A stretch of 64,000 bases of DNA from Methylovirgula sp. (GTDB lineage: Bacteria > Pseudomonadota > Alphaproteobacteria > Rhizobiales > Beijerinckiaceae), in NCBI RefSeq assembly GCF_037200945.1, contig NZ_JBBCGP010000001.1, positions 3,036,501 to 3,100,500 of the forward strand. The letters run 5' to 3'. Of this stretch, positions 8,665-16,782 are shown piece by piece. The stretch's first letter is position 1, and each line of letters starts with the position of its first letter. The notes under the pieces are model-generated. The model did not search any database. It was not told the origin of the DNA and saw nothing but the letters and a program-made list of their open reading frames with translations. The translations under genes and the position numbers were made by a program.

Positions 8665-9699
8665 ATGATCGAACGTCGGCTTGTATTGAAGCAGGGTGCT
8701 GCAGCCGTTGCATCCATCGGCTTGGCGATGCCGACCTGGGGACGTTGGGCCTCAGCTCAATCTGCTCTGGTGCCAACGCAGGGTGTCTATTCGGCGCCGG
8801 GGATCACCTATTCCGGACTTTATATCGCGGACGCAGAAAAGCTGTGGGCGAAAAATGGCCTCGAGGCAAAGGTGCAGAGAGTACAGGGCGGCCCTCTCGC
8901 CATGGCCGCGCTTACGAATAAGGATGCGCAGTTCTGCGGGATCGCGTCAAGTGATCCGGTTATTGGATGGGGGAAGGGCATAGAGACCTTGACGGTTGCC
9001 GCCTTCACCGGGCGCCTTGCAATGCAATTCACCGCGCGTAACGATTGGCTTGCGCGACAGGGCGTCTCCCCGAGCAGCCCACTTTCGGAAAAATTGAAGG
9101 CTTTCAAGGGCGCGCGTTTGGGCGCTTCCACGATTGGCGGCGGTCCAGCGCAATATGCGCGATATCTCATTCGCCAGGGGGGAGTGGATCCGAATACGGA
9201 TGTCAAAATTTTGGCGGTAGGCTTTGGCCCTTCGCGCGTCGCGGCTTTGCGCACGAATCAAGTCGATATCACAGTTGGCGATGCGCCAGAGGCTGACCAG
9301 GTCGAACTCGATGGCTTTGGGCATCTGTTCATCAACTGCAGCCAGGACGTTCCGATCTACTCGGAATTTCCTTACACGATTCTGTCCGTATCGCCGGAGT
9401 TCGCAGACAAGCGCCCCGATGTCGTAAGGCGTATCGCGCATACAATCGGTCAGGCGAATAATTACTACCACGCTAATTTCGGCAAGGTCGTGGACGTCAT
9501 GCGCGGTGTTTATAAATCTGTTGACCCTCGGGCTATCGAGCGCGCGCTTGAACGAGACAAGTCGAGTTTCCCGCCGGGCGGTCGCATGACTGAGGCGATG
9601 TGGGTAAATATGAACAAGGTCGCGACGGATCTCAAAATGATCACCGCACCACTTCCCACGCGCGAGGGGACTTTCTGGACCAACAAGTTCACCGTTTAG
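8665..9699 (+). CDS. ABC transporter substrate-binding protein, NMT1/THI5-like
   Basis: A periplasmic solute-binding protein of 344 residues. The N-terminus MIERRLVLKQGAAAVASIGL has twin arginines before a hydrophobic segment and an AQS cleavage region, so export is likely by Tat. The fold is that of SsuA/TauA/NMT1 proteins, with GITYSGLYIADAEKLWAKNGL and the GASTIGGGPAQYARYLIRQGG segment typical. I chose 8665 over the upstream ATG at 8599 because the longer start would bury the signal peptide. It forms an operon with the permease upstream and the ATPase downstream. Ligand unknown. Confidence 0.87.
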   Translation: MIERRLVLKQGAAAVASIGLAMPTWGRWASAQSALVPTQGVYSAPGITYSGLYIADAEKLWAKNGLEAKVQRVQGGPLAMAALTNKDAQFCGIASSDPVIGWGKGIETLTVAAFTGRLAMQFTARNDWLARQGVSPSSPLSEKLKAFKGARLGASTIGGGPAQYARYLIRQGGVDPNTDVKILAVGFGPSRVAALRTNQVDITVGDAPEADQVELDGFGHLFINCSQDVPIYSEFPYTILSVSPEFADKRPDVVRRIAHTIGQANNYYHANFGKVVDVMRGVYKSVDPRAIERALERDKSSFPPGGRMTEAMWVNMNKVATDLKMITAPLPTREGTFWTNKFTV

Positions 9700-9736
9700 T
9701 GGGAGGCGCTGGTTCTCCCGCAAGGAATATTATTTG

Positions 9737-10534
9737 ATGACGATGATCGAAGCATCAAACGAAGATCCTGCACTTGCGTTCTCCCGCGTGAAGCTCGCCT
9801 ACGGCGGCCAAGGGAACGATGCGCTCATTCTCGATCACGTCAGTTTCGATGTGATGCCAGGACAAATAACGACGGTGGTGGGGCCGTCAGGATGCGGAAA
9901 AACGACGCTACTGCGTCTGGCGGCGGGGCTTATCCGGGCATCCGGCGGCCACGTTCTGCAACATGGTCGTGTGATCGATGGACTGAATACAAAAGTCGGA
10001 TTCGTCACACAGGAAAGCAACCTTTTTCCGTGGTTGACGACCTTGGGTAATGTCGAGTTTCCGCTCGCGATCAGGGGCGTGCCGAAGAAGGAGCGGCGCG
10101 AGCGCGCAATGTCTTGGCTGCAGATGGTGGGCCTCGACGGATTTGAAAACCATTATCCGTCGCAACTCTCTGGCGGCATGCAGAAACGGGCGGCGATCGT
10201 CAGAACGCTAGTCTACGAGCCGGAGGTTGTCCTATTCGACGAACCGTTTGGCGCGTTGGATGCGCAAACGAGAATGTCTTTGCATCATCAACTTCTTCAA
10301 TTATGGCATAACCGCCGGAATACGATGTTCTTTATCACTCATGACCTTGTCGAGGCGATCACTCTGTCGGATCAGGTCGTCGTCATGACACGCCGGCCCG
10401 CGCGGATTAAAGAGATCGTCAAAGTACCGTTGAAGCGACCGCGCAATGTTTTCGAGATATTTCTAGAGCCGGGATTCGACGAAACCTACGCCGCCTTATG
10501 GAAACACTTCAAAGGTGAAATCAAACAAAACTAA
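9737..10534 (+). CDS. ABC transporter ATP-binding protein, SsuB/TauB type
   Basis: The 265-residue ATPase of the importer. Motifs in order: Walker A GPSGCGKTT near residue 53, Q-loop VGFVTQES, signature LSGGMQKR, Walker B EVVLFDEP, D-loop GALDA and the H-loop ITHDL. The C-terminal RRPARIKEIVKVPLKRPR stretch is typical of the nitrate/sulfonate/taurine subfamily. A TTG at 9734 precedes the ATG; AAGGA at 9722–9726 serves either start. It is the last gene of the plus-strand run and converges with the decarboxylase-like gene. Confidence 0.9.
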   Translation: MTMIEASNEDPALAFSRVKLAYGGQGNDALILDHVSFDVMPGQITTVVGPSGCGKTTLLRLAAGLIRASGGHVLQHGRVIDGLNTKVGFVTQESNLFPWLTTLGNVEFPLAIRGVPKKERRERAMSWLQMVGLDGFENHYPSQLSGGMQKRAAIVRTLVYEPEVVLFDEPFGALDAQTRMSLHHQLLQLWHNRRNTMFFITHDLVEAITLSDQVVVMTRRPARIKEIVKVPLKRPRNVFEIFLEPGFDETYAALWKHFKGEIKQN

Positions 10535-10611
10535 CGTTATGAAAAGGTGGCATTGCAAAACTAACGGCGTCAACATGCACCGAGCCAAACCTGCATATTC
10601 AGACAGGTCTA

Positions 10612-11559
10612 TCAAGTACTGACGAAGAGTTCATCGACCGGGGGTACCGACGAAATAAGGCCTAGTCCTTGAGTGTAGCGCGCGATCGTTTCAATGTTAT
10701 TCCGGTTTTGATCGCCGAGACCATAAACCCAGGGGTCGTCGCCAAGAATGCAACGCTCCTCCTCCCATCGTGCGCCGAACCAGGCGAGAGGGATAGTACG
10801 ATCGCGACGCATTCGATCGTAAGCGTAGCGCTTCGACGTTTCAAATGCCGCGGTCAAGCTTCCAGTCAACCACGGGTTGTCTGCTATCAGCGTGCTTTTG
10901 ATGGCGGTGACATGCATAATAGGAAATAGGCTTGTCGTCCGATGATAGGCAAGCTCACGCTCGGCATAATCCGGAAAGAGCCGCACGATATTCGGATCGC
11001 CTCTGGTAAAGACTTCCGGTAATTGTGGAGTGATGACTGCGTCGACTTCGCCGCGTAGCAGCATTTCAACGACATTCGTCCCCGCCGGGGCGCGCGCAAG
11101 CTTAAGATCGGCAGGGGCGGAAAAGCCAATGTCCTCATCGCGTTCCGTTACCCATGTCGGCGCGCGTTGATTGACGCCAAAATCGTCGTTCAGAACACCG
11201 CTCGCCCACACGACAGCAGCGGCCTGAAGATTGGGACAGCCGATCTTCGCATGTGCCAGATCAGTCGGCTGCTTTACGCGTCCGGCTGGATTGACGAATA
11301 TGCTTCCGTGGCGAAATTTGCGGAATAAGAAAATAGGCAACGCAGTAATTGGTACGCCGGCCTCGCGCGCTATCAGATATGTGCAAATATTGAGTTCGCA
11401 GATATCGAAAGCCAAATCGCGCACCATGGCTTTATGGCGTGCCGGATTTGTCATTTCGGGCTGAAACCGAAGCTCGACGTCACGCGGGCGAACGGAGCCA
11501 TCTTCCAAAGCTCGCGCGATCTCGAAGGGGTCGCAGGCGGCCGTCAATATCAAAGACAT
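10612..11559 (-). CDS. 4,5-dihydroxyphthalate decarboxylase family protein, copy 1
   Basis: A 315-residue protein of the family that includes 4,5-dihydroxyphthalate decarboxylase, which has a periplasmic-binding-protein-like fold. Family traits are the opening TAACDPFEIARALEDGSV, the FDICELNICTYL segment, FRHGSIFVN, and LFPIMHVTAIK. There is no signal peptide, so it should act in the cytoplasm as an enzyme rather than as a transport receptor. A clear GAGGAT precedes the ATG. It is 41 bp downstream of the DUF3891 gene on the same strand and 78 bp from the convergent ATPase gene. It is a diverged paralogue of the gene at 18148–19143. Its exact reaction is unproven. Confidence 0.8.
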   Translation of the reverse strand: MSLILTAACDPFEIARALEDGSVRPRDVELRFQPEMTNPARHKAMVRDLAFDICELNICTYLIAREAGVPITALPIFLFRKFRHGSIFVNPAGRVKQPTDLAHAKIGCPNLQAAAVVWASGVLNDDFGVNQRAPTWVTERDEDIGFSAPADLKLARAPAGTNVVEMLLRGEVDAVITPQLPEVFTRGDPNIVRLFPDYAERELAYHRTTSLFPIMHVTAIKSTLIADNPWLTGSLTAAFETSKRYAYDRMRRDRTIPLAWFGARWEEERCILGDDPWVYGLGDQNRNNIETIARYTQGLGLISSVPPVDELFVST

Positions 11560-11600
11560 AGTAATCCTCAGCTATATTGGGCAGGTCGCGTCGGTCTCGG

Positions 11601-12395
11601 CTAAATTGCGGGTGCAATGAAGGTCATCTCTTTGAGCTGCAGGGGCGCTCCAAAATAGGCCTCGCGGAAAGCCTCTTCGCTCACAAAATCCGAACGCGGA
11701 AGATGACGAAATACATAGCTAAAACGAAGCTCGGTCTTGTCGAACGGGTAAGGCGAGGCCACAACGGCGCCATCCGGGTGGAGGGACATATCGATCTGGA
11801 CTGTCTTCGACGTATCCCCATAGCCTAGCGGGACAGGATCGAAGGTCGCACCCGTGAATTCCTTCACGCAAAATGCCAATGAGAAGACGTCGAGAAACTG
11901 TAGCAGCCGATAATTCGTCAAAAACTCCTGGCTGTCATATTTGCCCATGAAAGCGTCTTGTTCCGCTTCGAATTTTGCGATGAATGCCTGCACTTGGGGT
12001 TCGACGATCGCTTTATTCAGCGGCGTTGGTTGCCTAACGAGTCCATAGCGCTGACGCCAAAGCCCTGTCCGATGCCGGCTCATAAGCAGCCCCGCATATT
12101 CGTCGATATTCATCATCCAATGAATTGCGTTGCCAAACTCAGTCAGCTGCGCATCGGAATTGGGCACCTCGAAAAATGTCGGAGCAGTTTTGGTTTTCGG
12201 ATCATAAGTCGGTGCGGATTCGTATCGATTCCAACCAAAGTCGTGGAACATGGCTGCCCGGATCATCGACTCCCGCGGCCGAAGTGTTGCAAAGACTTCG
12301 TTTCCCCAATGGGCAGCGAACTGTGCGGAGAGTTTCGCGTGATCCGTCTGATTCACGAGGATCAGTGATCCGTCCTGTTGTTTCCTCACGATCAT
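11601..12395 (-). CDS. DUF3891 family protein
   Basis: A 264-residue protein that matches DUF3891, an uncharacterised family. The visible pattern is HD-domain-like: RAAMFHDFGWNRYE (His-Asp pair), AIHWMMNIDEYAGLLMSRH with further histidines, and a helical body. Metal-dependent hydrolase activity is therefore possible but unproven. No signal peptide or membrane segment is seen. AAGG lies about 10 bases before the ATG. It appears to head a two-gene unit with the decarboxylase-like gene, which links it to the catabolic pathway. Confidence 0.75.
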   Translation of the reverse strand: MIVRKQQDGSLILVNQTDHAKLSAQFAAHWGNEVFATLRPRESMIRAAMFHDFGWNRYESAPTYDPKTKTAPTFFEVPNSDAQLTEFGNAIHWMMNIDEYAGLLMSRHRTGLWRQRYGLVRQPTPLNKAIVEPQVQAFIAKFEAEQDAFMGKYDSQEFLTNYRLLQFLDVFSLAFCVKEFTGATFDPVPLGYGDTSKTVQIDMSLHPDGAVVASPYPFDKTELRFSYVFRHLPRSDFVSEEAFREAYFGAPLQLKEMTFIAPAI

Positions 12396-12636
12396 ACGTC
12401 AATTACCTTCGCGCGTTCCTAGAGCTGGCAGCTACATTGAGGGGTAGCCGTTTGCTAGCTGGAGATCCGGATATCAACCTACAGTCCGATCATGCATCGA
12501 TTGAATCTCCCCCCGGGGCGCCGGCGTTCGGCCATTAGTGGTAGGCCGCCAAACTAGGCACAAGGGAGACAACGATCGTCAGACTGTCCGACAAACATAA
12601 AGTTAGGGTTTCGATGCGTCAATTGTGTAGTTAGTC

Positions 12637-12648
12637 TGAAATATCGCA
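12637..12648. promoter_or_regulatory. Candidate operator upstream of the MFS gene
   Basis: CTGAAATATCGC resembles the GTGAAATATTAC motif found before the dioxygenase genes and in the oprB–gntR intergenic region. It lies about 45 bases before the MFS start. This is pattern matching by eye, and this is the weakest of the set. Confidence 0.25.
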
Positions 12649-12691
12649 ATAGGTTCAGTGCAGGCCGACCCAACGAGAAGGTTTTACTTCT

Positions 12692-13996
12692 ATGTCTGAT
12701 ATTCCCTCCAGCGGTGAAACAGCGGCGTTGCCGGGTACGACCTCCGTATCCGAGCGAGAGCTTGATGGAGCGGTTGTAACGTCACGCGCTTGGTGGCGCT
12801 GGCTCGTCGCTTTCGTGCTTCTGGCAGCTGTTGTCACGGGTTTTTTCGATCGCATCAGCATCGCTGTCCTGTTCACAGACAAGGCATTTAATTCGGCGCT
12901 CGGCACAAACTTCCAGCCGCTCGCTTTGGGCCTTTTGATGACCGCCTTTCTTTTTTCCTATGCAATCTCGGCGCTTCTGCTGAGCTTCGTGGGGGATTTA
13001 TATGGCGCCCGTCGCACGCTCGGCTATGCCGCCGGTGCCTGGGGCGTCTTGATGATATTGATGGGAGGCTGTCGCTCCTACACGGCAATGATTGCATACA
13101 GAATCGCTCTAGGGATTGCTGAGGGACCGCAGTTTTCACTGATTTCCGGCGCGATACGCCGATGGTTCCCAACGAGAGAGCAAGCGCGCGCGAATTCGAT
13201 TTGGATGATCGGTAGCCCTCTCGGCTCGGCGATCGGATTTCCATTGACGATTTGGCTCGTTGCCACCTTTGGCTGGCGCTCGTCTTTTTATGTCCTAGGC
13301 TTTCTGACTTTGATCCTCGTGATGCCCCTGATCTTCGTCGTTATGCGAGGGCCGCCGCAGCCTGCTGCACCAGATGAGCGGGCGTCAGCGGCGTCGCACG
13401 AGGGCGTAGGCCCGATGGAGACGGTCTGGGATATCATCAAGACGCCGCGGATCTGGATGCTCTGTGGCTATGGCACGGGGATGCTCACGTTTCTGTGGGG
13501 ATTGAACGGTTGGTTGCCGACCTATCTGCAGCGGGTCCGTCATTTTAACATTCATCAAATGGGGTTTTACTCCTCGCTTCCATTTGCCTTGATGTTCATC
13601 GCAGAGGTGGCATCCGGCTATATCGCCGACAAGACCAATAAACGTGCGCGGAATAGTCTGTACGGGCTGTGTAGCGCCGGAGTATTGCTCTTTTTGGCGA
13701 CGCTGGTCAGCGACGGCCACCTTTCGGCAATATTGATTGCCCTGAGTACGGCCGCTCTCGGATTCGGCTCGCCAACACATTACGCGCTGGCGATGCGAGT
13801 GCTTCCGCCTGCACTGACCTCGACCGGAATTGGCATTATAAATGGTGTCGGAAATCTCCTGGGTGCCCTCGCACCGACACTGATCGGCTGGATCATCGCA
13901 CGGACGGGCAATTTTCAAACCGGACTGCTGGTAATCGTATTTGCAAGCATACTCGGCGGCTTTTCGTTGATCCCCTTGGTGCGTGCTAAATTATAA
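12692..13996 (+). CDS. MFS transporter, anion:cation symporter type
   Basis: A 434-residue inner-membrane carrier of the major facilitator superfamily, with about 12 hydrophobic segments in two halves split by a cytoplasmic loop near residues 225–250. The first helix ends in FFDRISIAVLF, as in ACS-family (aromatic and sugar acid) transporters. The segment AYRIALGIAEGPQFSLISGAI and the loop-2 to loop-3 region GDLYGARR fit the MFS signature. GAGAAGG lies about 15 bases before the start. Position among aromatic catabolic genes suggests uptake of an organic acid alongside the ABC importer, but specificity cannot be read. Confidence 0.88.
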   Translation: MSDIPSSGETAALPGTTSVSERELDGAVVTSRAWWRWLVAFVLLAAVVTGFFDRISIAVLFTDKAFNSALGTNFQPLALGLLMTAFLFSYAISALLLSFVGDLYGARRTLGYAAGAWGVLMILMGGCRSYTAMIAYRIALGIAEGPQFSLISGAIRRWFPTREQARANSIWMIGSPLGSAIGFPLTIWLVATFGWRSSFYVLGFLTLILVMPLIFVVMRGPPQPAAPDERASAASHEGVGPMETVWDIIKTPRIWMLCGYGTGMLTFLWGLNGWLPTYLQRVRHFNIHQMGFYSSLPFALMFIAEVASGYIADKTNKRARNSLYGLCSAGVLLFLATLVSDGHLSAILIALSTAALGFGSPTHYALAMRVLPPALTSTGIGIINGVGNLLGALAPTLIGWIIARTGNFQTGLLVIVFASILGGFSLIPLVRAKL

Positions 13997-14031
13997 GGAG
14001 GTCAGGAGCCGGAGCGCATCAGCGATTGACG

Positions 14032-14066
14032 CGCCCTTGGATAAGGCCTGTTAAAATCCAAGGGCG
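14032..14066. terminator. Hairpin after the MFS gene
   Basis: An 11-bp perfect inverted repeat (CGCCCTTGGAT at 14032–14042 and ATCCAAGGGCG at 14056–14066) with a 13-base loop lies 36 bases after the MFS stop. No T-run follows, so it may be a weak terminator, an mRNA-stabilising hairpin or a repeat remnant. Confidence 0.35.
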
Positions 14067-14189
14067 GCCGGTGAAGAAGGTTGAACCAGGCCTGCACTGT
14101 CACCTTGTTCGCTGACCAGACAGAGCGGGGGAGCTGCTGATGTATGCCGTCTAGCCAGCGCAGATTGAAAGCGTGATGCAGTTTGTAGA

Positions 14190-14224
14190 TAAAAAAAAGG
14201 CCGCCAAATCGGCGGCCCTTCTTT
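14190..14224 (-). terminator. Rho-independent terminator of the oprB-type gene
   Basis: GGCCGCC (14199–14205) and GGCGGCC (14211–14217) form a stem with a 5-base loop. Read on the minus strand it is followed by a run of eight Ts. It lies 22 bases after the porin stop codon. T-rich sequence on the other side may also let it act for the plus strand. Confidence 0.85.
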
Positions 14225-14238
14225 GTTTGGAGACGGTT

Positions 14239-15669
14239 CTAAGATCCGAATCGAGCCAGGCGAGGCAGTCCGAGGGCTTCTGGAAAGGCGACCGATATTG
14301 CGGCGCCGACAAACACGGCATGCGTGACGGTCGGATTAGGAGTTGCAAGTCCCACCTCGTCCGGATGCCAGATATAGTCGAAAAACGGTTGGAAATACGT
14401 GCCAGGCGCGAGCGCAAGTTGATAATTGACCTCCGCGAAGGCTTCCGAACTCGCCATAGACCCATTGATCTTGTGCGCCAAAAGCTTGTCGTTCTGAGCG
14501 TCGACGAATTCGTCATTCAACGCCATATACATCGCGGCGAAGTTTATGGTGTCGTGTGGGCGTGCCTCAAACAGGCCCTTCACTGACAAGCCGCCAGAAA
14601 ATGTATCTCGGATATTGTTTTGGCCGCTGGTCGCAATGTTCACGCCGCCGAATGCCGACAGGCCACGATCATTCGTGGGATCTGGACGCCAAAGCACCTG
14701 TTCGCCTTGTGCCCAAAGGCCGCTGTTGCCGTGATCCAATTGCGGGGTGCCACCAGAGAACGCCAGGATCTTGCCCTGAGTATTGTAGAGCGAGTCCGTG
14801 TAATCGCCTGTGTTGTAAAAAAAGCCGATGTCGTAGGACTTCGGATACAGATCGTTCGTGTACGATGTTCGATAGCCAAATTGCACGGGGAAGACGGCGC
14901 CGCGTGCCTTGTCCGAGCTCCAATCTTCGCCTGGCCAGCCGTAATGATTGACTGTGGCGAGCGCGGGCTCATTCTCATAAACGCCAGCGTTTACATAATA
15001 GGCGTTTGTAAGTTTCACCTGCAGGACGCCGGCCCAAGACGCGGTATTATAAGCCGGGTAGCCCTTTGCGTAGGCGTAGGGCGCGGGCACCGCGCAGAAG
15101 CCGGTTACAATCCGACAGTATGTACTCGAGAAATCGAATTCCGGGCCTGGCGGAAGACGACCGACGCGGACGTCCACGCGATCGTCAAAGAGCCGTTGTT
15201 CGTAGGAGAATTCGTTGAGGCGGCTTGCCGCGTTGTAAGACCAAACTCGGTTGAAGGGATATAGTGCGCCAGAATATTTGAAATAGTTTATTCCGTTCAT
15301 ATCGTTGACGTAGAAATGTAGCGCCCCGCCGTGAATGCCGGCGATCCTATTCATATCGAGATCCACGCCGAGAAGCGTATAGCCCTCGTAAAATGTTCCC
15401 TTCCTTACCCCGCCCGAAGGTTGCTCGACGGCGTTGTTGAAGGTCCGCCCGTTTATGTAGACACCATAATTGGCGAGCGATCGCCCCAGGCCAGCTCCTA
15501 GTGGCTGCAAATTGAAGAAGTAATCGTCTGGATATTGGATCGGGGTAGGTGCTGATTTTGTGTTGGCCAGGGGCGCGCCTGTATCGCGCAGAACCTGGGC
15601 CTCCACCCCGGTCGAGAAGCATACCAGCGTCCCCAACGCCAGCTCTCGCCAAAGATTTTTTACAAGCAT
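14239..15669 (-). CDS. Carbohydrate porin, OprB family
   Basis: A 476-residue outer-membrane porin of the OprB family. The N-terminal 24 residues form a signal peptide ending at VEAQ. The mature part has alternating beta strands with many Tyr, Asn and Gly residues. Family segments include YGVYINGRTFNNA, GVDLDMNRIAGIHGGALHFYV, SWAGVLQVKLTNAYYVNAGVYE and GLWAQGEQVLWRP. OprB proteins are named for sugar uptake, but members in aromatic-degradation clusters can pass other small acids. A strong terminator follows. It diverges from a GntR regulator gene, with palindromic sites between them, so control by that regulator is likely. Confidence 0.85.
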   Translation of the reverse strand: MLVKNLWRELALGTLVCFSTGVEAQVLRDTGAPLANTKSAPTPIQYPDDYFFNLQPLGAGLGRSLANYGVYINGRTFNNAVEQPSGGVRKGTFYEGYTLLGVDLDMNRIAGIHGGALHFYVNDMNGINYFKYSGALYPFNRVWSYNAASRLNEFSYEQRLFDDRVDVRVGRLPPGPEFDFSSTYCRIVTGFCAVPAPYAYAKGYPAYNTASWAGVLQVKLTNAYYVNAGVYENEPALATVNHYGWPGEDWSSDKARGAVFPVQFGYRTSYTNDLYPKSYDIGFFYNTGDYTDSLYNTQGKILAFSGGTPQLDHGNSGLWAQGEQVLWRPDPTNDRGLSAFGGVNIATSGQNNIRDTFSGGLSVKGLFEARPHDTINFAAMYMALNDEFVDAQNDKLLAHKINGSMASSEAFAEVNYQLALAPGTYFQPFFDYIWHPDEVGLATPNPTVTHAVFVGAAISVAFPEALGLPRLARFGS

Positions 15670-15714
15670 AACTTTAACCTCGCATAATGTGTCGCGGGCG
15701 CGCTTAAGCGCTAG

Positions 15715-15724
15715 TGAAATTTCA
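15715..15724. promoter_or_regulatory. Palindromic candidate operator near the porin start
   Basis: TGAAATTTCA is a perfect 10-bp palindrome about 45 bases upstream of the porin ATG. It shares TGAAAT with the other candidate sites in this cluster. Confidence 0.4.
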
Positions 15725-15842
15725 AAGCAGCAAATGTGCCATATTGTAATTTTGTCTTACGATTAGGCGATTTTCAGTGCGGCGGGAACGCGTAATTCGA
15801 TCAGTGCGCATTTTTTCTAACTCGTGTTAAAGCACATAAATT

Positions 15843-15860
15843 ATTGTAATATTTCACAAT
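15843..15860. promoter_or_regulatory. Palindromic candidate operator in the porin–gntR region
   Basis: ATTGT (15843–15847) and ACAAT (15856–15860) are inverted around 8 bases. The inner GTAATATTTCAC (15846–15857) occurs exactly, inverted, at 22337–22348 before the dioxygenase gene. ATATTTCACAAT (15849–15860) recurs exactly at 19166–19177 before the second decarboxylase-like gene. GntR/FCD regulators usually bind short palindromes, so this is a plausible site. Confidence 0.5.
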
Positions 15861-16036
15861 ATCTGCAGCGATGGGTCGCATTAGGCCCGACTCGTGCGAC
15901 TTGCCAAAAATCAAATTTCTTGGAAGCTCATCTGCTAAATTGAATCGGCTGGCAGAAGCGCGGCGCTGGCGGCCGCGTTAAATTTTCGGCAAATGTTTGA
16001 CAAAAACGGCAACGTGACGAGAGGTTAAGCTGCGTT

Positions 16037-16765
16037 ATGGGCAACACGGTCGCAAAGGCACATAAGGCTTTTCTTCGCTTACCCGAGACGGCGGTGGGGC
16101 GTGCACTTATCCCGACAGCACAATCGTTGCGAGACGTTGCATATCAATGCATCAAGCATTTGATCGTGACCGGGGTGCTTAAGCCCGGTGACTATATTAA
16201 CGAGGCGACGCTTTCGACCCGGCTAGATGTTGGGCGCACGCCCGTGCACCAAGCCATCGACAGGCTGGTGGGCGATTCGCTCGTTGAGGTCATCCCGCGT
16301 AAGGGAATCGTGATCAAGCCTTTGAGCCTCGACGAAATATTCCAGACGCTAGACGTGCGAATTCTTAATGAGACGGCTGCGGCCGAGAAAGCGGGAGACA
16401 ACGCGGGGTTCGCTGATATCGAGGCATTGAGGCGCCTCATCGACCTGTTCTCCCAGGCCGCGCAGAAGTCTGACTTTGTGCGGATGATGTATTTAGACCG
16501 AGAATTCCATCTCATCATTGCGCATGCCTCGGGGAACCCGGTTCTGGCGGAGATTTTGCGGGGCATACACGATCGTAGTCTGCGTTTTTGGCTCACGTCG
16601 GTTCGCGCGCCAATGCGATACGACGGCATCGTACGTGAACACACGGCGATAGTGGACGCTATTGTTGCACGGGAAAAACAGGCTGCGAGCGGTGCAATGC
16701 GCCGACATATTGAATCCGCGCGCGACAGCTTGGTGCGTCATATGTCGATGCAAATAGCCGTCTAA
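16037..16765 (+). CDS. GntR family transcriptional regulator, FCD domain
   Basis: A 242-residue regulator. Residues 27–95 form the winged helix (AYQCIKHLIVTGVLKPGDYI, VGRTPVHQAIDRLVGDSLVEVIPRKG). The rest is an all-helical FCD ligand domain whose likely metal/ligand residues are in DVRILNE, DREFHLIIAHASGN and the final MRRHI. It closely resembles the regulator at 22472–23278 in both domains, so the two are paralogues that may recognise related operators and pathway compounds. It is divergent from the porin gene and converges with the amidase gene. Confidence 0.88.
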   Translation: MGNTVAKAHKAFLRLPETAVGRALIPTAQSLRDVAYQCIKHLIVTGVLKPGDYINEATLSTRLDVGRTPVHQAIDRLVGDSLVEVIPRKGIVIKPLSLDEIFQTLDVRILNETAAAEKAGDNAGFADIEALRRLIDLFSQAAQKSDFVRMMYLDREFHLIIAHASGNPVLAEILRGIHDRSLRFWLTSVRAPMRYDGIVREHTAIVDAIVAREKQAASGAMRRHIESARDSLVRHMSMQIAV

Positions 16766-16782
16766 CTTGGCAATCGGGGCCA

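Larger units (their letters stand above)
15670..16036. promoter_or_regulatory. Divergent control region between the porin and GntR genes
   Basis: This 367-bp AT-rich region separates two divergent genes and holds no ORF. It contains two candidate operators, TGAAATTTCA (15715–15724) and ATTGT-N8-ACAAT (15843–15860), annotated separately. I could not assign -35 and -10 boxes with confidence. Confidence 0.6.
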
